A program made the translations under genes and the position numbers. Shown here piece by piece: positions 26,444 to 38,112 of a DNA stretch of 64,000 nucleotides (its first letter is position 1; each line of letters opens with the position of its first letter). Source of the DNA: Pyrus communis (Eukaryota > Streptophyta > Magnoliopsida > Rosales > Rosaceae); assembly GCF_963583255.1 (NCBI RefSeq), contig NC_084809.1:8133215-8197214 (forward strand). Reading direction: 5' to 3'. The notes beneath the pieces are model-generated. The model saw only the letters and a list, made by a program, of their open reading frames with translations, did not search any database and had not been told where the DNA came from.

Positions 26444-27703
26444 ATGAGCAAACTTCAACAGCATAGTTGTTTTGCATTCTTTTGCCTCCTCTTCATACTC
26501 CCCACCTTAGTTTTCGGAGAGTGCACCTGTGAAAAAGAAGAAGGGGATGGGGACCGGAACAAAACCGAAGCTCTAAAGTACAAAATTGGGGCGATTGCAT
26601 CCATCCTAGTCGCTGGTGCACTCGGTGTTGGTATCCCAATTCTCGGGAAGACCATTCCGGCTTTACACCCCGATAGGAACATATTCTTCATCATCAAGGC
26701 CTTTGCAGCCGGGGTCATATTGGCTACTGGGTTCATCCACGTGCTCCCGGATGCTTTTGAGAGCTTGACGGACCCGGCTCTTAAGGAGAACCCATGGGGG
26801 AAATTTCCCTTCACTGGGTTTGTGGCCATGATGGCTGCTATTGGGACTTTGATGGTGGATTCTTTTGCCACTTCTTATTACAACAGGTCTCACTTCAAGA
26901 ACAATATTGATGCAGACGAAGAGAAGGCCCAAGAGCATGAGGGTCACGTGCATGTTCATACTCATGCAACTCATGGCCATGCTCATGGCGCAATTGACAC
27001 TTCACCCTCAACAGAACTTCTCAGGCACAGAGTGATTTCACAGGTGATTTTCTTTTTGAATATATTTTTTTTTTTTGTGATTAGTTAGTGGTGAATTTTT
27101 TTTTAATTAGTTATTTAATTTTGATTTTTGTGGTAGGTTTTGGAGTTGGGGATTGTTGTGCATTCTGTGATTATAGGAATTTCGTTAGGTGCTTCTGAAA
27201 GTCCTAAAACAATAAAGCCTCTTGTAGCTGCATTGTCTTTCCATCAATTTTTTGAAGGCATGGGACTCGGTGGATGCATAACTCAGGTAATTTTTTTGCC
27301 TACAACTATTGATGTCAAAATGTTCGTACCCAAGTTGGTTAGAGCAAAAATAACACTGGATGTTGATCAGATATTATTTTTTTAATGTTCTATGTAGGCA
27401 AAATTCAAGAATCGAGCTGTTGCAATCATGTCATTGTTCTTCTCTCTTACAACTCCAGTTGGGATTGGCATCGGAATTGGAATATCAAATGTTTATGACG
27501 AAAGCAGCCCAACTGCACTCATCATGGAAGGCGTTTTTAATGCGGCATCAGCTGGTATCTTAATCTACATGTCCCTTGTTGATCTGCTAGCAGCTGATTT
27601 CATGAACCCAAAAATGCAGAGCAATGGAAGGCTTCAAGCTGGAGCTAACATATCTCTTCTTCTCGGAGCTGGTTGCATGTCTTTGCTGGCCAAATGGGCT
27701 TAA
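26444..27703 (+). CDS. ZIP-family zinc/iron transporter, 351 residues, three exons
   Basis: Exons are 26444-27043, 27137-27286 and 27398-27703. An N-terminal signal-like hydrophobic segment (residues 1-25) is followed by a Cys pair, then membrane segments with [10 protein letters not shown] (about 97-106). A cytosolic His-rich loop (165-182, HxHxH pattern) follows. The metal-binding TM4/TM5 core is [10 protein letters not shown] (H209) and [12 protein letters not shown] (H236, E240). These are the ZIP metal-site residues. The protein imports Zn2+, Fe2+ or related ions into the cytosol. The N-terminus and loop look like the ZIP/IRT plant branch, but I cannot fix the substrate. Intact, with no odd residues in the core. 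Confidence 0.93.
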
Positions 27704-28640
27704 ACTAGTTGGTCAATCAAGGATGTTGTCCATAATTTTTTGTTTGCTTTTCCCTATGTTTTCTTGCTTCTTCTTTCCTGAAGTTTTTTGTTCTCAATCT
27801 CCAAATTTGCATCGAATTATTAATTCAAACAGTGGTTATTTCGTGTAAGAGAATTTCTTTGCAACTCAATGCAAGAATGGTTATTTGCTATACAGTCAAC
27901 TTTTAATTTGAACCGTTAATCTAGTGGATCCCTCTACTATGGATATCTGCATCAATGTCAACACCCACCAGTTCTTTTCCAATTTCTACTTTGAAATTAT
28001 GATAGGTGGAAAATGCAAAGCAAGTTTCTTTTACTATGGAAAAAATTGGTCCCCGTATTTTCCAAAGTAAAGGAAAAGTCAGCAGAAATCTTCAAGGAGC
28101 GATTGAAAATCTACGAAGGAAATTCCAACTAGTAAAAAACAGAAAAATAAATGAAATATTATACATACTCGAAGAGGAAATGACATGCAGGATTGACCTT
28201 GAGATGGTCATTTTTGGCTGAACTCCTATTTCCACTTTCAAAACTCCAAACATACGATAGTAAGTGCTGACTCATAAAACTCCTTTGCTTTTGAGAATCT
28301 CAGTTTTTTAAGGGGGTCTAAAAGGTGCTTTTATTGGGACATGTGTTTGTTTTGTTGAAGGGTTTCTGAGAAGTGCTTTTGGATTGTCAGCTCTTGGGCT
28401 CCTAGCCTGCTTAGGGTCTCCAAGCAGCAAAACATAAGACGAAATAGCAGGGGGTGCATAGTTTAGTAGTGCTATATAAACAGATTTTAGATGAACCCAA
28501 TGCGAGTTTTTCTATCTTTGCTTGCTGTCTCGTCATGATCGATGAGAATGGATAGGAGGCTCGTGAAATTGATGTGAGGGGAAGGAATGTCTATATGTTT
28601 TGGGAGCAAACTCCAGTCTATATAACTTTGATGGATCAAA
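27704..28640. other. ZIP 3' region and intergenic DNA
   Basis: This holds the ZIP 3' end and unassigned sequence. A 71-codon open frame at 28006-28221 is Lys/Glu-rich with no recognised domain, so I do not call it. Confidence 0.5.
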
Positions 28641-28649
28641 GTTAGATCT

Positions 28650-28710
28650 GATCAATAAAACGCCCCAATAATGAAGTGTAAGAGTAACCACCATCCAACA
28701 GGACTCACAG
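28650..28710 (-). pseudogene. Fragment of a UGT71 3' end
   Basis: About 60 bp (GATCAATAAAACGCCCC and AATGAAG, then AGTAACCACCATCCAACA) match the end of the intact UGT71 gene at 34546-34610 and its 3' flank. The rest of that copy is missing. It marks the left limit of the former UGT71 cluster. Confidence 0.65.
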
Positions 28711-28859
28711 TGTCACCCAATGCATTTGGAGACACTCTAGTTACCGCATACTCCAAGGAATGTTACCCAATAGCATAAGCTCTGTTATAATGGACAATTA
28801 TTTTAAATAGATGCAATGAAAAAAAACCAAAAAGCAAGAGTTGCATAATCATCAATGAT

Positions 28860-29085
28860 TCACTCATATGATCGTGATATCACATTTGCTGTAGTGATGG
28901 CTTCACAACCTTAGATTTCTCACCATATAACTCAATACTAACATCCATTGCCAAGTGTGCATGGATGTCTTCTTCACTCATATGATCGTGATATCACATT
29001 TGCTGTAGTGATGACTTCACAACCTTAGATTTCTCACCCTATAACTCAATACTAACATCCATTGCCAAGTGTGCATGGATGTCTT
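28860..29085. repeat. 114-bp tandem duplication overlapping the LINE 5' border
   Basis: Unit 1 is 28860-28973 and unit 2 is 28974-29085, nearly identical, running from TCACTCATATGATCG to ATGGATGTCTTCT. The second unit extends about 16 bp into what appears to be the LINE insertion. Confidence 0.85.
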
Positions 29086-29926
29086 CTACTGTAGGGGTTC
29101 CAATGAGAAATAGATACCATTCATCCTTCGCGTCTTGGTTGGATGAAATGGTTGAACTAATCTCGAGTTCCAGCTTCGATATGGTCCTCATGATCTATTG
29201 GGTACTGTGGGGAGCGAGAAATACGAAGTTATGGCAAGGAAAGTGTGACCACCCTGATGTTTGTGTCTTGAAAGCAATTCAATGGTGGCTCGAGTTCAAC
29301 AAAAGTGGCACTTTAGTCCCATGCCGCCAAAAAGGCCAGATCACGGATTGTTGGCTCACTCCACCTGTCGGGCACCTCAAGATAAATACTAACGGCTCCT
29401 GGAGTGATGACAAAAAGAGGTCAGGATTTGGGGCTGTTATCAGAGACGACCAGGGCGTCTTCGTAGCTGCGAAATGTGGGATGCTGGAAGACGTTCTCTC
29501 TCCTATTCAAGCAGAGGCTATGGCCATCAGAGAGAGTATAATTTGGGAAGTGCAGAAGGGTATTCAAAAATTAGTTCTTGAGACCGATTCACTTCAGATT
29601 GTGGAGGCACTACGGGATTCTTCCCTCAATTTGTCATCAGCTGGCCAAATTGTGGAAGACATCAAGATGTTGCTCCTTTCAATCACTGAAGTTGTTGTGA
29701 CCCATACTCGCCGCAAAGCAAACTCTATAGCCCACCGACTTGCACGGATTGGACTAACTTTGAGCCAACGTTGTGAATGGGATACCTCCCCACCGAGTGT
29801 TATTATTGATTTACTTGTAGAAAAATGTAGTCTTTGAGAACTATTATGTAACACTTGGTTATTACCATATGGATGAAATGAAGCAAACTATCGTATCTCT
29901 TTGGGAAAAAAAAAAAAAAAAAAAAA
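29070..29926 (+). mobile_element. 5'-truncated LINE with RNase H frame and poly(A) tail
   Basis: An uninterrupted 252-codon frame (29079-29837) has the plant LINE RNase H domain: HLKINTNGSW near the domain start, FGAVIRDDQG, AEAMAIRES, an LETDS motif and RRKANSIAHRLAR at the end. The usual first Asp (NxDG) reads NTNG. A poly(A) tail ends at 29926. A 13-bp target duplication ATCCATTGCCAAG is at 29057-29069 and 29927-29939. The upstream reverse transcriptase and endonuclease are absent. The intact frame suggests a fairly recent insertion. Confidence 0.88.
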
Positions 29927-29939
29927 ATCCATTGCCAAG

Positions 29940-31490
29940 CTCAAGGGGATTACTGTACTGGTTGGCTGGACTGAGTGAGCAACGTGGACAAGGTGAATTG
30001 GAATTGAGAGGACATGTTTACTATTCATAAATATTTGGGTAAGCATGAGTGAAATAACCATAGATATATAGATAAGCGAGAATTAGAGTCGTGAATTCTT
30101 ATTAAATTGTTTGATAGATTGTCATGAGTCCAAAGAAGATAGGGAAATATCCGAAAATGGGACAAATTCTTAATTGAGGGATAAAAATAAGACAAATCGG
30201 CCATGCACAAAACTGATTACTAAGATACCCACATATAAATGGGTGGGTTATTTCCTCCCATTTTCTGATTTCTCTCTCTACTCTTTCTCTCCCTTCCTCC
30301 CTCTCTTCTCTCACTTTCTCCTTCATGCACTCTCTCTCCCCTTCTCATCGTGCACACATAATGCACTGTCATCCCGACCAACACCGTCCAAATCGAAGTC
30401 ACCACCAATTTCATCTCATCTTCATGAGTCCTAAACACCTAACCTTGTCACGAATCTTATCCCCGATCGTTGGGATCGAAACTCAAGCATGCTACTAGTT
30501 TTTTGGCCATTTTTCGGCAACACGGCAAACAACCAAGGCTTGAGACCACCACTACTAGACTCGCATCGAGGGTGGGAAAAAAGCCCAGTCATTAAATGAT
30601 GGTGTTTTGTTGGATGAATTTTTCAGGATTTACTCATTGTATGTACACGACATGCACATGATATGCTCACAAATCTGAGCCAACCCAAAAATCCAGAGCT
30701 CACAACTCTCCTTTTGAAATTAGAAAAATGACGTCATCACCTATGACGCCACCACCATATACAATATATGCCCATATACATTATATGCACACCACATGCA
30801 CATGATATGCACAGAACTAGAGATCGAGCAACGAGCTGTTTTCGCATTAATAAGAAACTTTAACGGCGACTTATTAGGATAGTGAATACAATTAAAACAT
30901 AATTGTTACGTATATAAGGTTACAATAGCAGTTTGAAAAGTCTTGTTACATACATCAATCATCGCTTAACCTTGCATGTGGAAAATATGATACTCGTTTC
31001 GTTATTTCATGGACACGCATGATCCTTAACATCCTCTAAGCTTTTTCTTAATTCTTTTTGGTCGCGGCCAACTAGGTTGTGGTCATACTCGCTAAATTCC
31101 GGGGTACAACATACATGCATCATAACTAGTGAACATTCTTGCTTCTTATATTAAGATGTAGCCATGCACACAATATGCACTCCACAAGCACATTACGGAA
31201 AAAATTTCACAAAATTTTGGGTTGAGCTCAAATCTATGAGCATAACATGTGTAGGTCATGTGCATGTCGTGTACATACAGTGTAGAAGCGAGCTTAATAC
31301 GAAGAGAGCGAACAAGTACACGAAACAATTTCGTCCATATCCTTCTCTCTTCCTTCTTTCCACTCTGATTTCTCTCTTTTCACTCAAATTTATCTCTTCT
31401 CCCAAAGGCAACTGACCTCTAATACATTTTTTTTTCCATTTAATTGCAGCAAAAGACAAACCCTATTTTAGTGCTTGTAAATTTGGATCG
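29940..31490. other. Intergenic DNA with CT-rich tracts and an inverted repeat
   Basis: No gene is seen. CT-rich tracts lie at 30265-30345 and 31340-31395. An imperfect inverted pair lies at about 30636-30691 and 31216-31283, sharing GTACACGACATGCACATG and its complement plus TTGGGTTG-type sequence, about 640 bp across in all. It may be a decayed foldback element. Confidence 0.6.
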
Positions 31491-32990
31491 AGAGAGGGAG
31501 TGATAATGATTTTACCACCTGCAAAAGTAGGGATAAATACTCTTAAAAATACTTGCAAGAGAACAAAGTTGTTGTAGTATAGTAGCTCAAGTAAGGTCAT
31601 TTTCCGTAAGGATTGAATGAATAATATGTATTTAAACTAATTCTTGGCTAATTATTTGAAAACAAATATTGGAAAAGGTTGATTTTGAATTTAAAAATAA
31701 TAAAAACGAATTTAATTAAAATGATTAAAGAGATTAGCAAAGTAAAGAAAACAAAAGAAAGCGTTTTGAAAACCAAATTGTAAAAGTCTAGGGTTCCGCC
31801 GTCCCAATCCTATGTAGATTTACCAATTACTTATGAATTACCCATGCAACTTTGAAGGTTAGGTTTTCCTAATGCATATTCTACTATTGGTATTCAAGTT
31901 AGAACGTATATCAAACATGCAATCCGTCTGTGGTATTCAGATCAAATATAAACATGCATGACTCATTACCCTTTGTAAAAACCCATTGAAAAACCATGCA
32001 ACCCCTAAGATGTGGTATTCATCCTAGGTGAAATTACAACTATCAATCACAAGAAGCAATACTCAATTCCCTGGTGGTATTCCCATCGAATTTCATCCGA
32101 TTACTTATCTAAATATCCCAATGGTAGCTAAGCATTAAGATATAAAGACAGTTCAAGCATAATGATTAATAATTCAAGGTATGCATGCATAATATCATAA
32201 GGAATTAAATAAAAACTACATATTCATGCTAAAGGTCAAGGCATTGCCCTAACAAACGAAAATTAGCTACGATCAACCATAAAACAAAAGAATTTTATTG
32301 AAATAAAAAAAGGATAGAAAACACTTAGAAAATACAAAGCGTTAAAGCCTAGCTAAATTCTCCACATACATTCCCCTCTCTTCTAATGGCTAAAAAGTCT
32401 TATTTATACTACCAGAAAATAAAACCCTACCTTGAAAAGGTCTTAGAATAAAATTAGGAAACATAATTAAATGATAAAATAGAAAATAAAAGGTCTCCTA
32501 TTTGAACTAGAATTTGGAGTTCTCAGTAAATTAGTCTTTTGATCGACCAAATCAACTCCGATTTGGTCCCAAAAGTACAAATCCTCAAAAGGAATCTTCC
32601 TCAAAATATTTCATCTTGACCTTCAAAATACCCAAAACGTCCAGAAAGGGCAATCTGAGAAAGCTGTGGGCTGGGTCTTTATTTCATTGCCACGGTCAAA
32701 TGGCTTGGTAGAAAAATCTGGAATTTTGATACAATCATCTTGAAAGGCACACGCACATTCTCCAATTAGAATCACTCCAAAACTCATCTGTTTGATTATT
32801 TTTTGCTTCAGAGGAATTAGAATGTCCTATATTGGAAATATATAACAAAGTATCAAAATAAAGTATCAAAATTCATACATAATAACCAATAAATTATTAA
32901 TAAGATTAAGGTAAAATATATAGTATAACATTGACTCATTAGGGAGCAGAGAAAGAGAGAAGACAAAAGAAATAAAAACACAGATCTGGC
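31491..32990. repeat. Unclassified non-coding stretch, possibly a LARD-type element
   Basis: About 1.5 kb of sequence lacks coding frames but has a distinctive composition, with repeated GGTATTC phrases (GTGGTATTC three times) and an AGGGTTCCGCCGTCC phrase. I recognise this style from non-coding retroelements of Rosaceae, but no LTR pair or target duplication could be located, so the class is uncertain. Confidence 0.35.
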
Positions 32991-33039
32991 CAATTACGGT
33001 GGCTCAGGCACGGGTCGGCTGAGGAGAGCAAATGCCTGG

Positions 33040-34110
33040 GTCTGGAACGAAACTACCTCTGCTGGCTTCTTGATTTGGATTTAGAGTGGAGAAGTATTTT
33101 ATTAAAATCCAAATTTAGTTGAAAATCATCTTTATATATAATACTACGTAAATTACATTTTAGTGCATTATATTTGAATAACACTGGGATCTATTTGTAT
33201 TAGTGAGTTTTCAAATGTACTAATTTCATGTATAAATTGTAGAATATTCTTGACTATTTAAAGATGAGGAGGAATTATTTTGTAAATGTTTCATGGATGA
33301 TTTACAAAACTTTATGGTAATGATCGAACTGTTAATGATGTAAACCATTATGTAAAGATTACCTTTACAAAAAAATTAAATTAAAACAAAGATTGTGAAG
33401 TCAATCAACGATTCAAGTGCAACAAGTAGATAAACAGTTCGGAATACTTTTATCGGTTTCGACTATATATTTTTATACAGTTCAATGACATAACAATCTC
33501 ATACTTTTATTTTTATTTTTTTATAGATGTGAACTTTAGTCTTTACACAATAAAATATAATATAATTGATTATGATCATAAACACAAAATTCAAATAGTT
33601 CAGTATTATTCTAAGTCATATATATCATGTGCATGACCGGTGGTTGGCGGTGGGGTTTTAATTCTTGAAATTTTTTAGATAGAGGTGATGATGTCATGCC
33701 TTTGCTGTCATTTGCTAATTTTTTTGGTCTGGTAGTACATGCAGTTGTCTGCAGTTGAGGTCAAGGATTTGGAAACCAATAGAAATTAAGAGAAAAAGAA
33801 AAGTCGCACAATTTATTACTAGTTGTAAGTAAAAGACACTGATATAGGCCACAGACAAAATCACAGATGAGCGTAGTGTTTTGGTACTGTATACCAGCTG
33901 ATGAAAGAGACTGTATATCAGTGAACCTTATTTCCTCGTAGTTCCTTGAATACCACACAACCACGCAAGACTTATCTGTATATGTATGAAGTATCTGTGC
34001 ATCATAGGTTTGATTCAGTTGTATTTGGTGATTGAGTGCTATACCGATGGATTACAAGTTTACAACAAGCACCATGTACAACTGAAGAATGTAAATTTAT
34101 CTGCTCAAAT
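33040..34110 (-). pseudogene. Orphan 5' flank of a lost UGT71 copy
   Basis: This stretch matches, in order, the upstream region of the UGT71 pseudogene at 45715-46529: 46,500-47,305 and then 49,922-50,306, which a Copia insertion separates there. Shared phrases include GATTTGGATTTAGAGT, GATGTCATGCCTTTGCTGTC and GATGGATTACAAGTTTACAA. The former start codon position (about 33,071) reads ATC on the minus strand and almost no coding sequence remains beyond it. Confidence 0.75.
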
Positions 34111-34545
34111 AAATTGATTGAGACACTTTTTACGCGTCACGGTGATAATTTCAGTGTTAGTACGTGTCTATTAAGTAGTTGGCGATGCTCACAGTTTGTA
34201 ATGAAGAGGTGATCATCTCGAGCTTCCACTTTTAGTGAACAACTCCATGCGAAAATGATGTCAAAGTAAATTTTAGGCATGCATGCTGTCTGACTTTGTT
34301 TTGGCAGTATTAGCCGCACATACCAGCTGAATTGATCAATACGGGACCATTTTTCTGAAAATCTCGACATCCCGGTTACTTGTTCACAAATACGTAAGCA
34401 AGTCAGATTTTCAAAGAACAGAAAATTCACCACAAAATCTTCAGATTTGATACGTTGAACTATGTTAATGGAAAATTTACAATATAAACGTTGCAAATTA
34501 CACCATGCAAAATAAACGAGTAAAATATAAAACTCGCCCACTAAA

Positions 34546-35961
34546 TTAAATTTGATTAATAAAACGCCCTAATGAAGAGTAAGAAGAACCACCATCCACC
34601 AAGGCTTTCTTGCTCTTTTCACTCATCTCCTTCACTCTTTTCCGTACATCACCATCGAGCTCCATCACTTGACTTATCCCTCTTTCTATATCTTCTGCAC
34701 TCACCACCATGTCGCTGTCCTTCCTATAATCCATCTTAATCTCCACAGCCAATCCCAATTCTTTCACCAGTTGAAAGGCATTATGGTTTTGCTCTGCATA
34801 CATTGGCCACGTGGCAATCGGCACACCATTCCATAAACTTTCCAACGTGGAATTCCACCCGCAATGTGATACAAACCCACCGGTCGCCGGATGGGCCAGA
34901 ATGGCCGCTTGCGGGGCCCAACCTATCACCTTCCCAATCGGAGCTGTCCGATTAAGAAACCCTTCCGGCAAAATTGCGTTTAGATCCGCATAGTCGCTTG
35001 GCATAGCCATCTTGCCTTTAGGTGGGGGCCGGCGTAGGGACCACAAAAACCGCTGCCCGCTATGCTCCAGCGCACAAGCTATCTCTTTCACCTGGGCCTC
35101 ACCGAAACTTCCCATGCTCCCAAAACATAGGAACACCACCGAGACGGGGGGCTGATCATCAAGCCATCTGAAGATATCCGAGCCCTTATTTTCATCACTA
35201 CTTTTGAGGTTCAATAAGGGCCCCACTGGATAGACGGGTGGGATTTTATCATCAAAATGAAGATAATGAAGAGCATGCAACTCCAGGTCCAAGAATGTAT
35301 TTACCAAAATACCCTTGATTCGTCTATACCTGCTGGTAGAGTTGAGGATTGATCCGGTGAATTCTTTGTCCGCAAACGTACCGGGCAAGACTGCGGTAGG
35401 GTAAGGGTTGATGAAACTCGGGACGGCCAACTCAGCGCTCGAGCGCGTAAACTCAGTTATATCTATGCCGCCCTCGTCGCGAAGCAATTGAAAATGGAAC
35501 AAAAGTGCGAGCAGCGAAGCGTTGGAGGGGAAGAACACGTAGGAGGGAACCATAAATTCGTCAGCCACGTCAACTAGGGTTGCGCATAAAAAGTCGAGCA
35601 AGAACCCGGCAAGCCGAGGCTTCGACACCGACTCAGACTGATCTGACTCAGAGAGTAAGTTGACAACGGCGTCTCTGATGTGAGTTTTGTGATTTTCGAC
35701 GAGGATTCTGGTCAAGGACCCGTGTTTGGGGATGGCTTCTTGTTTGTCCAGTTGGGCTTCGGGGAGGTTGACGAAGTTGATGTGGTGAGAGATTGAAGAG
35801 TCAGTGTTGGTGAATGGTTGGTCGCAGGGAAGCTTCATGACGAGGACTGTGATAAACAGTTGGTCGTCCCGAGCAACGAGTTGCTTTGCAATCTCGATCG
35901 TTGATACGATGTGGCCGATAACCGGGGAGGGAACGAAAACTAGTTGTGCTGGTCTCTTCAT
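34546..35961 (-). CDS. UGT71-family UDP-glycosyltransferase, 471 residues, intronless
   Basis: It transfers a sugar, usually glucose, from UDP to small acceptors in the cytosol. The 44-residue plant secondary-product glycosyltransferase (PSPG) box occupies residues 348-391, from WAPQ to AEQ, with the HCGWNS core. The N-terminal catalytic His is H17 in PSPVIGH and the partner Asp is D123. The final PSPG residue Q391 predicts UDP-glucose use. Overall sequence and single-exon structure fit UGT71. Rosaceae members (UGT71A15, UGT71K) glucosylate the dihydrochalcone phloretin, so a flavonoid or phenolic acceptor is a reasonable guess but not shown. It is the only intact member of a decayed local cluster (28,650-50,306). 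Confidence 0.93.
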   Translation of the reverse strand: MKRPAQLVFVPSPVIGHIVSTIEIAKQLVARDDQLFITVLVMKLPCDQPFTNTDSSISHHINFVNLPEAQLDKQEAIPKHGSLTRILVENHKTHIRDAVVNLLSESDQSESVSKPRLAGFLLDFLCATLVDVADEFMVPSYVFFPSNASLLALLFHFQLLRDEGGIDITEFTRSSAELAVPSFINPYPTAVLPGTFADKEFTGSILNSTSRYRRIKGILVNTFLDLELHALHYLHFDDKIPPVYPVGPLLNLKSSDENKGSDIFRWLDDQPPVSVVFLCFGSMGSFGEAQVKEIACALEHSGQRFLWSLRRPPPKGKMAMPSDYADLNAILPEGFLNRTAPIGKVIGWAPQAAILAHPATGGFVSHCGWNSTLESLWNGVPIATWPMYAEQNHNAFQLVKELGLAVEIKMDYRKDSDMVVSAEDIERGISQVMELDGDVRKRVKEMSEKSKKALVDGGSSYSSLGRFINQI

Positions 35962-37455
35962 CTTTTCGGAAATGGCAATGAAAAGCTCAGCTGTTTCATT
36001 TAGAAAAAATGTTTCATATTATAGTAGAGTGATGTGATGTCATGCCTTCGCTCACAGTTTCTGAATTAGTGGACAAGTCAAGATCTTAATTAGTTTTAAT
36101 ATTGGAAAGATGGAAATCAAGCCAGAGGATAAAACAAAAGGTTATCAGATTTGATTTTTGGTGGCACTACTAGTCGTAGCCCAGTGCAACTGTTTTGCCA
36201 TTATACAAGTCGGTCAAAGAGTAGGAATTGAAAACATATATGGACTAGCGCAACCAATTAAGCTGCACTTTTTTATTTGGTACTTACTACGATGTTTCAT
36301 GTTGTCTTCAGTAGAAAGTTGAAGAATTGAAAATCGACATGATGCACACTAAGTCAAGACTTCAGTTACTAAGCACGCCAATTTTGTTCTAGTCTAATCG
36401 ATACAGAATCCGACATGTATCATTCATTTGAAGATATTCGATAATATTTGAACGTTAAGAGGGGAAGAGGAGTAGAATTTCACGAGTCCAAACTTCTTTA
36501 CCCAAAACTATACGTAGCCTCTCTGTGCTCTATCTATCTGAGTGACAAGTGTTTTTTTGACTGAAATTCATCCAACACCGTTTAAAAAAAAAAAAAAATT
36601 TGAAATAGGTCAAATTATATAAATTACCTTTTGAAATATAGGTCCAATTTTTAGTGACTTTTGATTTCTGAAATAGGTCCAAGTTTTAGTTACTTTGGAC
36701 CTATTTCAAAAAACCTCTTTAAAAAAAAAAAAAAAAACTAAATAGTAAAGAAAAGGAAACACAAGTCCCCGTGATCCCCACCCACCCCGACCCTACCTTG
36801 CCAGCAGACTCCCTCTACTCCTCACCTGTCCTTGCCGGCGAGCATGTCTGATAAGTTTCCCAAGCCTTTATGATGACATTGATGACGTTTCTTACACAGA
36901 ACCCAGAACTATTTCCGCCCCAATTGCAAAAACGCACAACCCAAAATTAGAAAAATTGACATAGTATTGAATTTTGAGAGGATTTTTAATGAATAAACCA
37001 TGCCCTCTCTCTTTCTTGTCTTTCTCTCTAACCCACAACTATTTTCACTTGTTAATGTTCAAAATTGTAAGGTTAACAAACTTAAATAAATGATATTAGA
37101 TAGACTAATGAGATGGGTTGAGATTAAATGGACTCAAAGAAGTAAGTGGTTTATCCCTAAAAAACTAGGTTACATCCACTGTGCTGCTCTCAATATCATG
37201 ATTTCAAGGCTATATAGGGCTCGATTAATACATTCATTCTATTCTCTCTGATTCATCTGATGCCCATTATAGAGGTCTTCACCCCTTTATATAGGCCTTA
37301 CCCCTTTGAGGCCTCTCAAACCGGCATTTAATGTACCAACCACTTATACTAGCATACTAACAGTTTTTCACGTACTCGGACTGACCTTTGTCGACGAAGT
37401 GATATATTGGCAATCGGATAACACACATTTTAAAGCCCAAATGGCCCACACATCT
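35962..37455. other. UGT71 promoter side and intergenic DNA
   Basis: No gene is seen. Short inverted phrases around GAAATAGGTCCAA at 36,600-36,715 suggest a small decayed MITE. Confidence 0.5.
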
Positions 37456-37749
37456 TGTAAGATCTCACATCGCCCAAGGGTGAGGATCCTGTAAGCCTTA
37501 TATGTATATTTGCATCTCTACCTAGCACGAGGCATTTTGGAAGCTCACTGGCTTCGGGTTCCATCGGAACTCCGAAGTTAAGCGAGTTCGCACGAGAACA
37601 TTCCCAGGTTGGGTGACCCACTGGGAAGTTCTCGTGTAAGTTCCCAGAAACAAAACTGTGAGGGCGTGATCGAGGCCCAAAGCGGACAATATCGTGCTAC
37701 GGTGGAGTCGAGCCCGGGATATGGTGGGGGCCTAGGCCGGGATGTGACA
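37456..37749 (+). mobile_element. Solo Cassandra LTR
   Basis: A single LTR runs from TGTAAGATCTCACATCG to CCGGGATGTGACA. Its 5S-like part keeps AACTCCGAAGTTAAGCG (near 37,568) and GGGTGACCCACTGGGAAGT (near 37,611). No primer site or second LTR follows. Flanking CATCT and CTTCT match at four of five positions, consistent with LTR-LTR recombination of an old insertion. Confidence 0.88.
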
Positions 37750-38112
37750 CTTCTCGCTCGGACCTCGGTTGCTCTGGCTTGCCCTTGTATCCCATCATAG
37801 ACCTCTGATGTTTTCTGCACATTATTGAAAAGTCCAAGTAGCACTTAATTAAGTGATCTTATTCTTGGAGACTTGTGCCATAAGATGTCAGCATGCTCAC
37901 GTGTTCTTCTCAGTCAGCAGCCTCTCTCTCGTCTTGGTCAAACTAAGCATGCGGGCCAGTTCTCTCAGGATTCCTTGGGCCTCAGGTTTCCTAGCATTTC
38001 CTTGTGCCTATGTCCATGGGTGGGCCTAAAATTCCCTTAACTCCTTGGTCAAGGGGTTACTTGTTCACAAATACGTACCCTTTAGCAAATCTGATTTTCA
38101 ACCAAGAGAATA

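Noticed and set aside
26455..26986. Minus-strand frames opposite ZIP exon 1
   Set aside because: These are shadows of the conserved ZIP frame with no domain of their own.
28006..28221. 71-codon Lys/Glu-rich frame after the ZIP gene
   Set aside because: It has no recognised domain and its composition is compatible with chance. Left as unassigned intergenic DNA.
34137..34541. 134-codon minus-strand frame downstream of the UGT71 gene
   Set aside because: It shows no domain. One short ARDDHLFIT phrase resembles UGT71 but is too little to call, and the stretch is 3' flank shared with 38,060-40,545.
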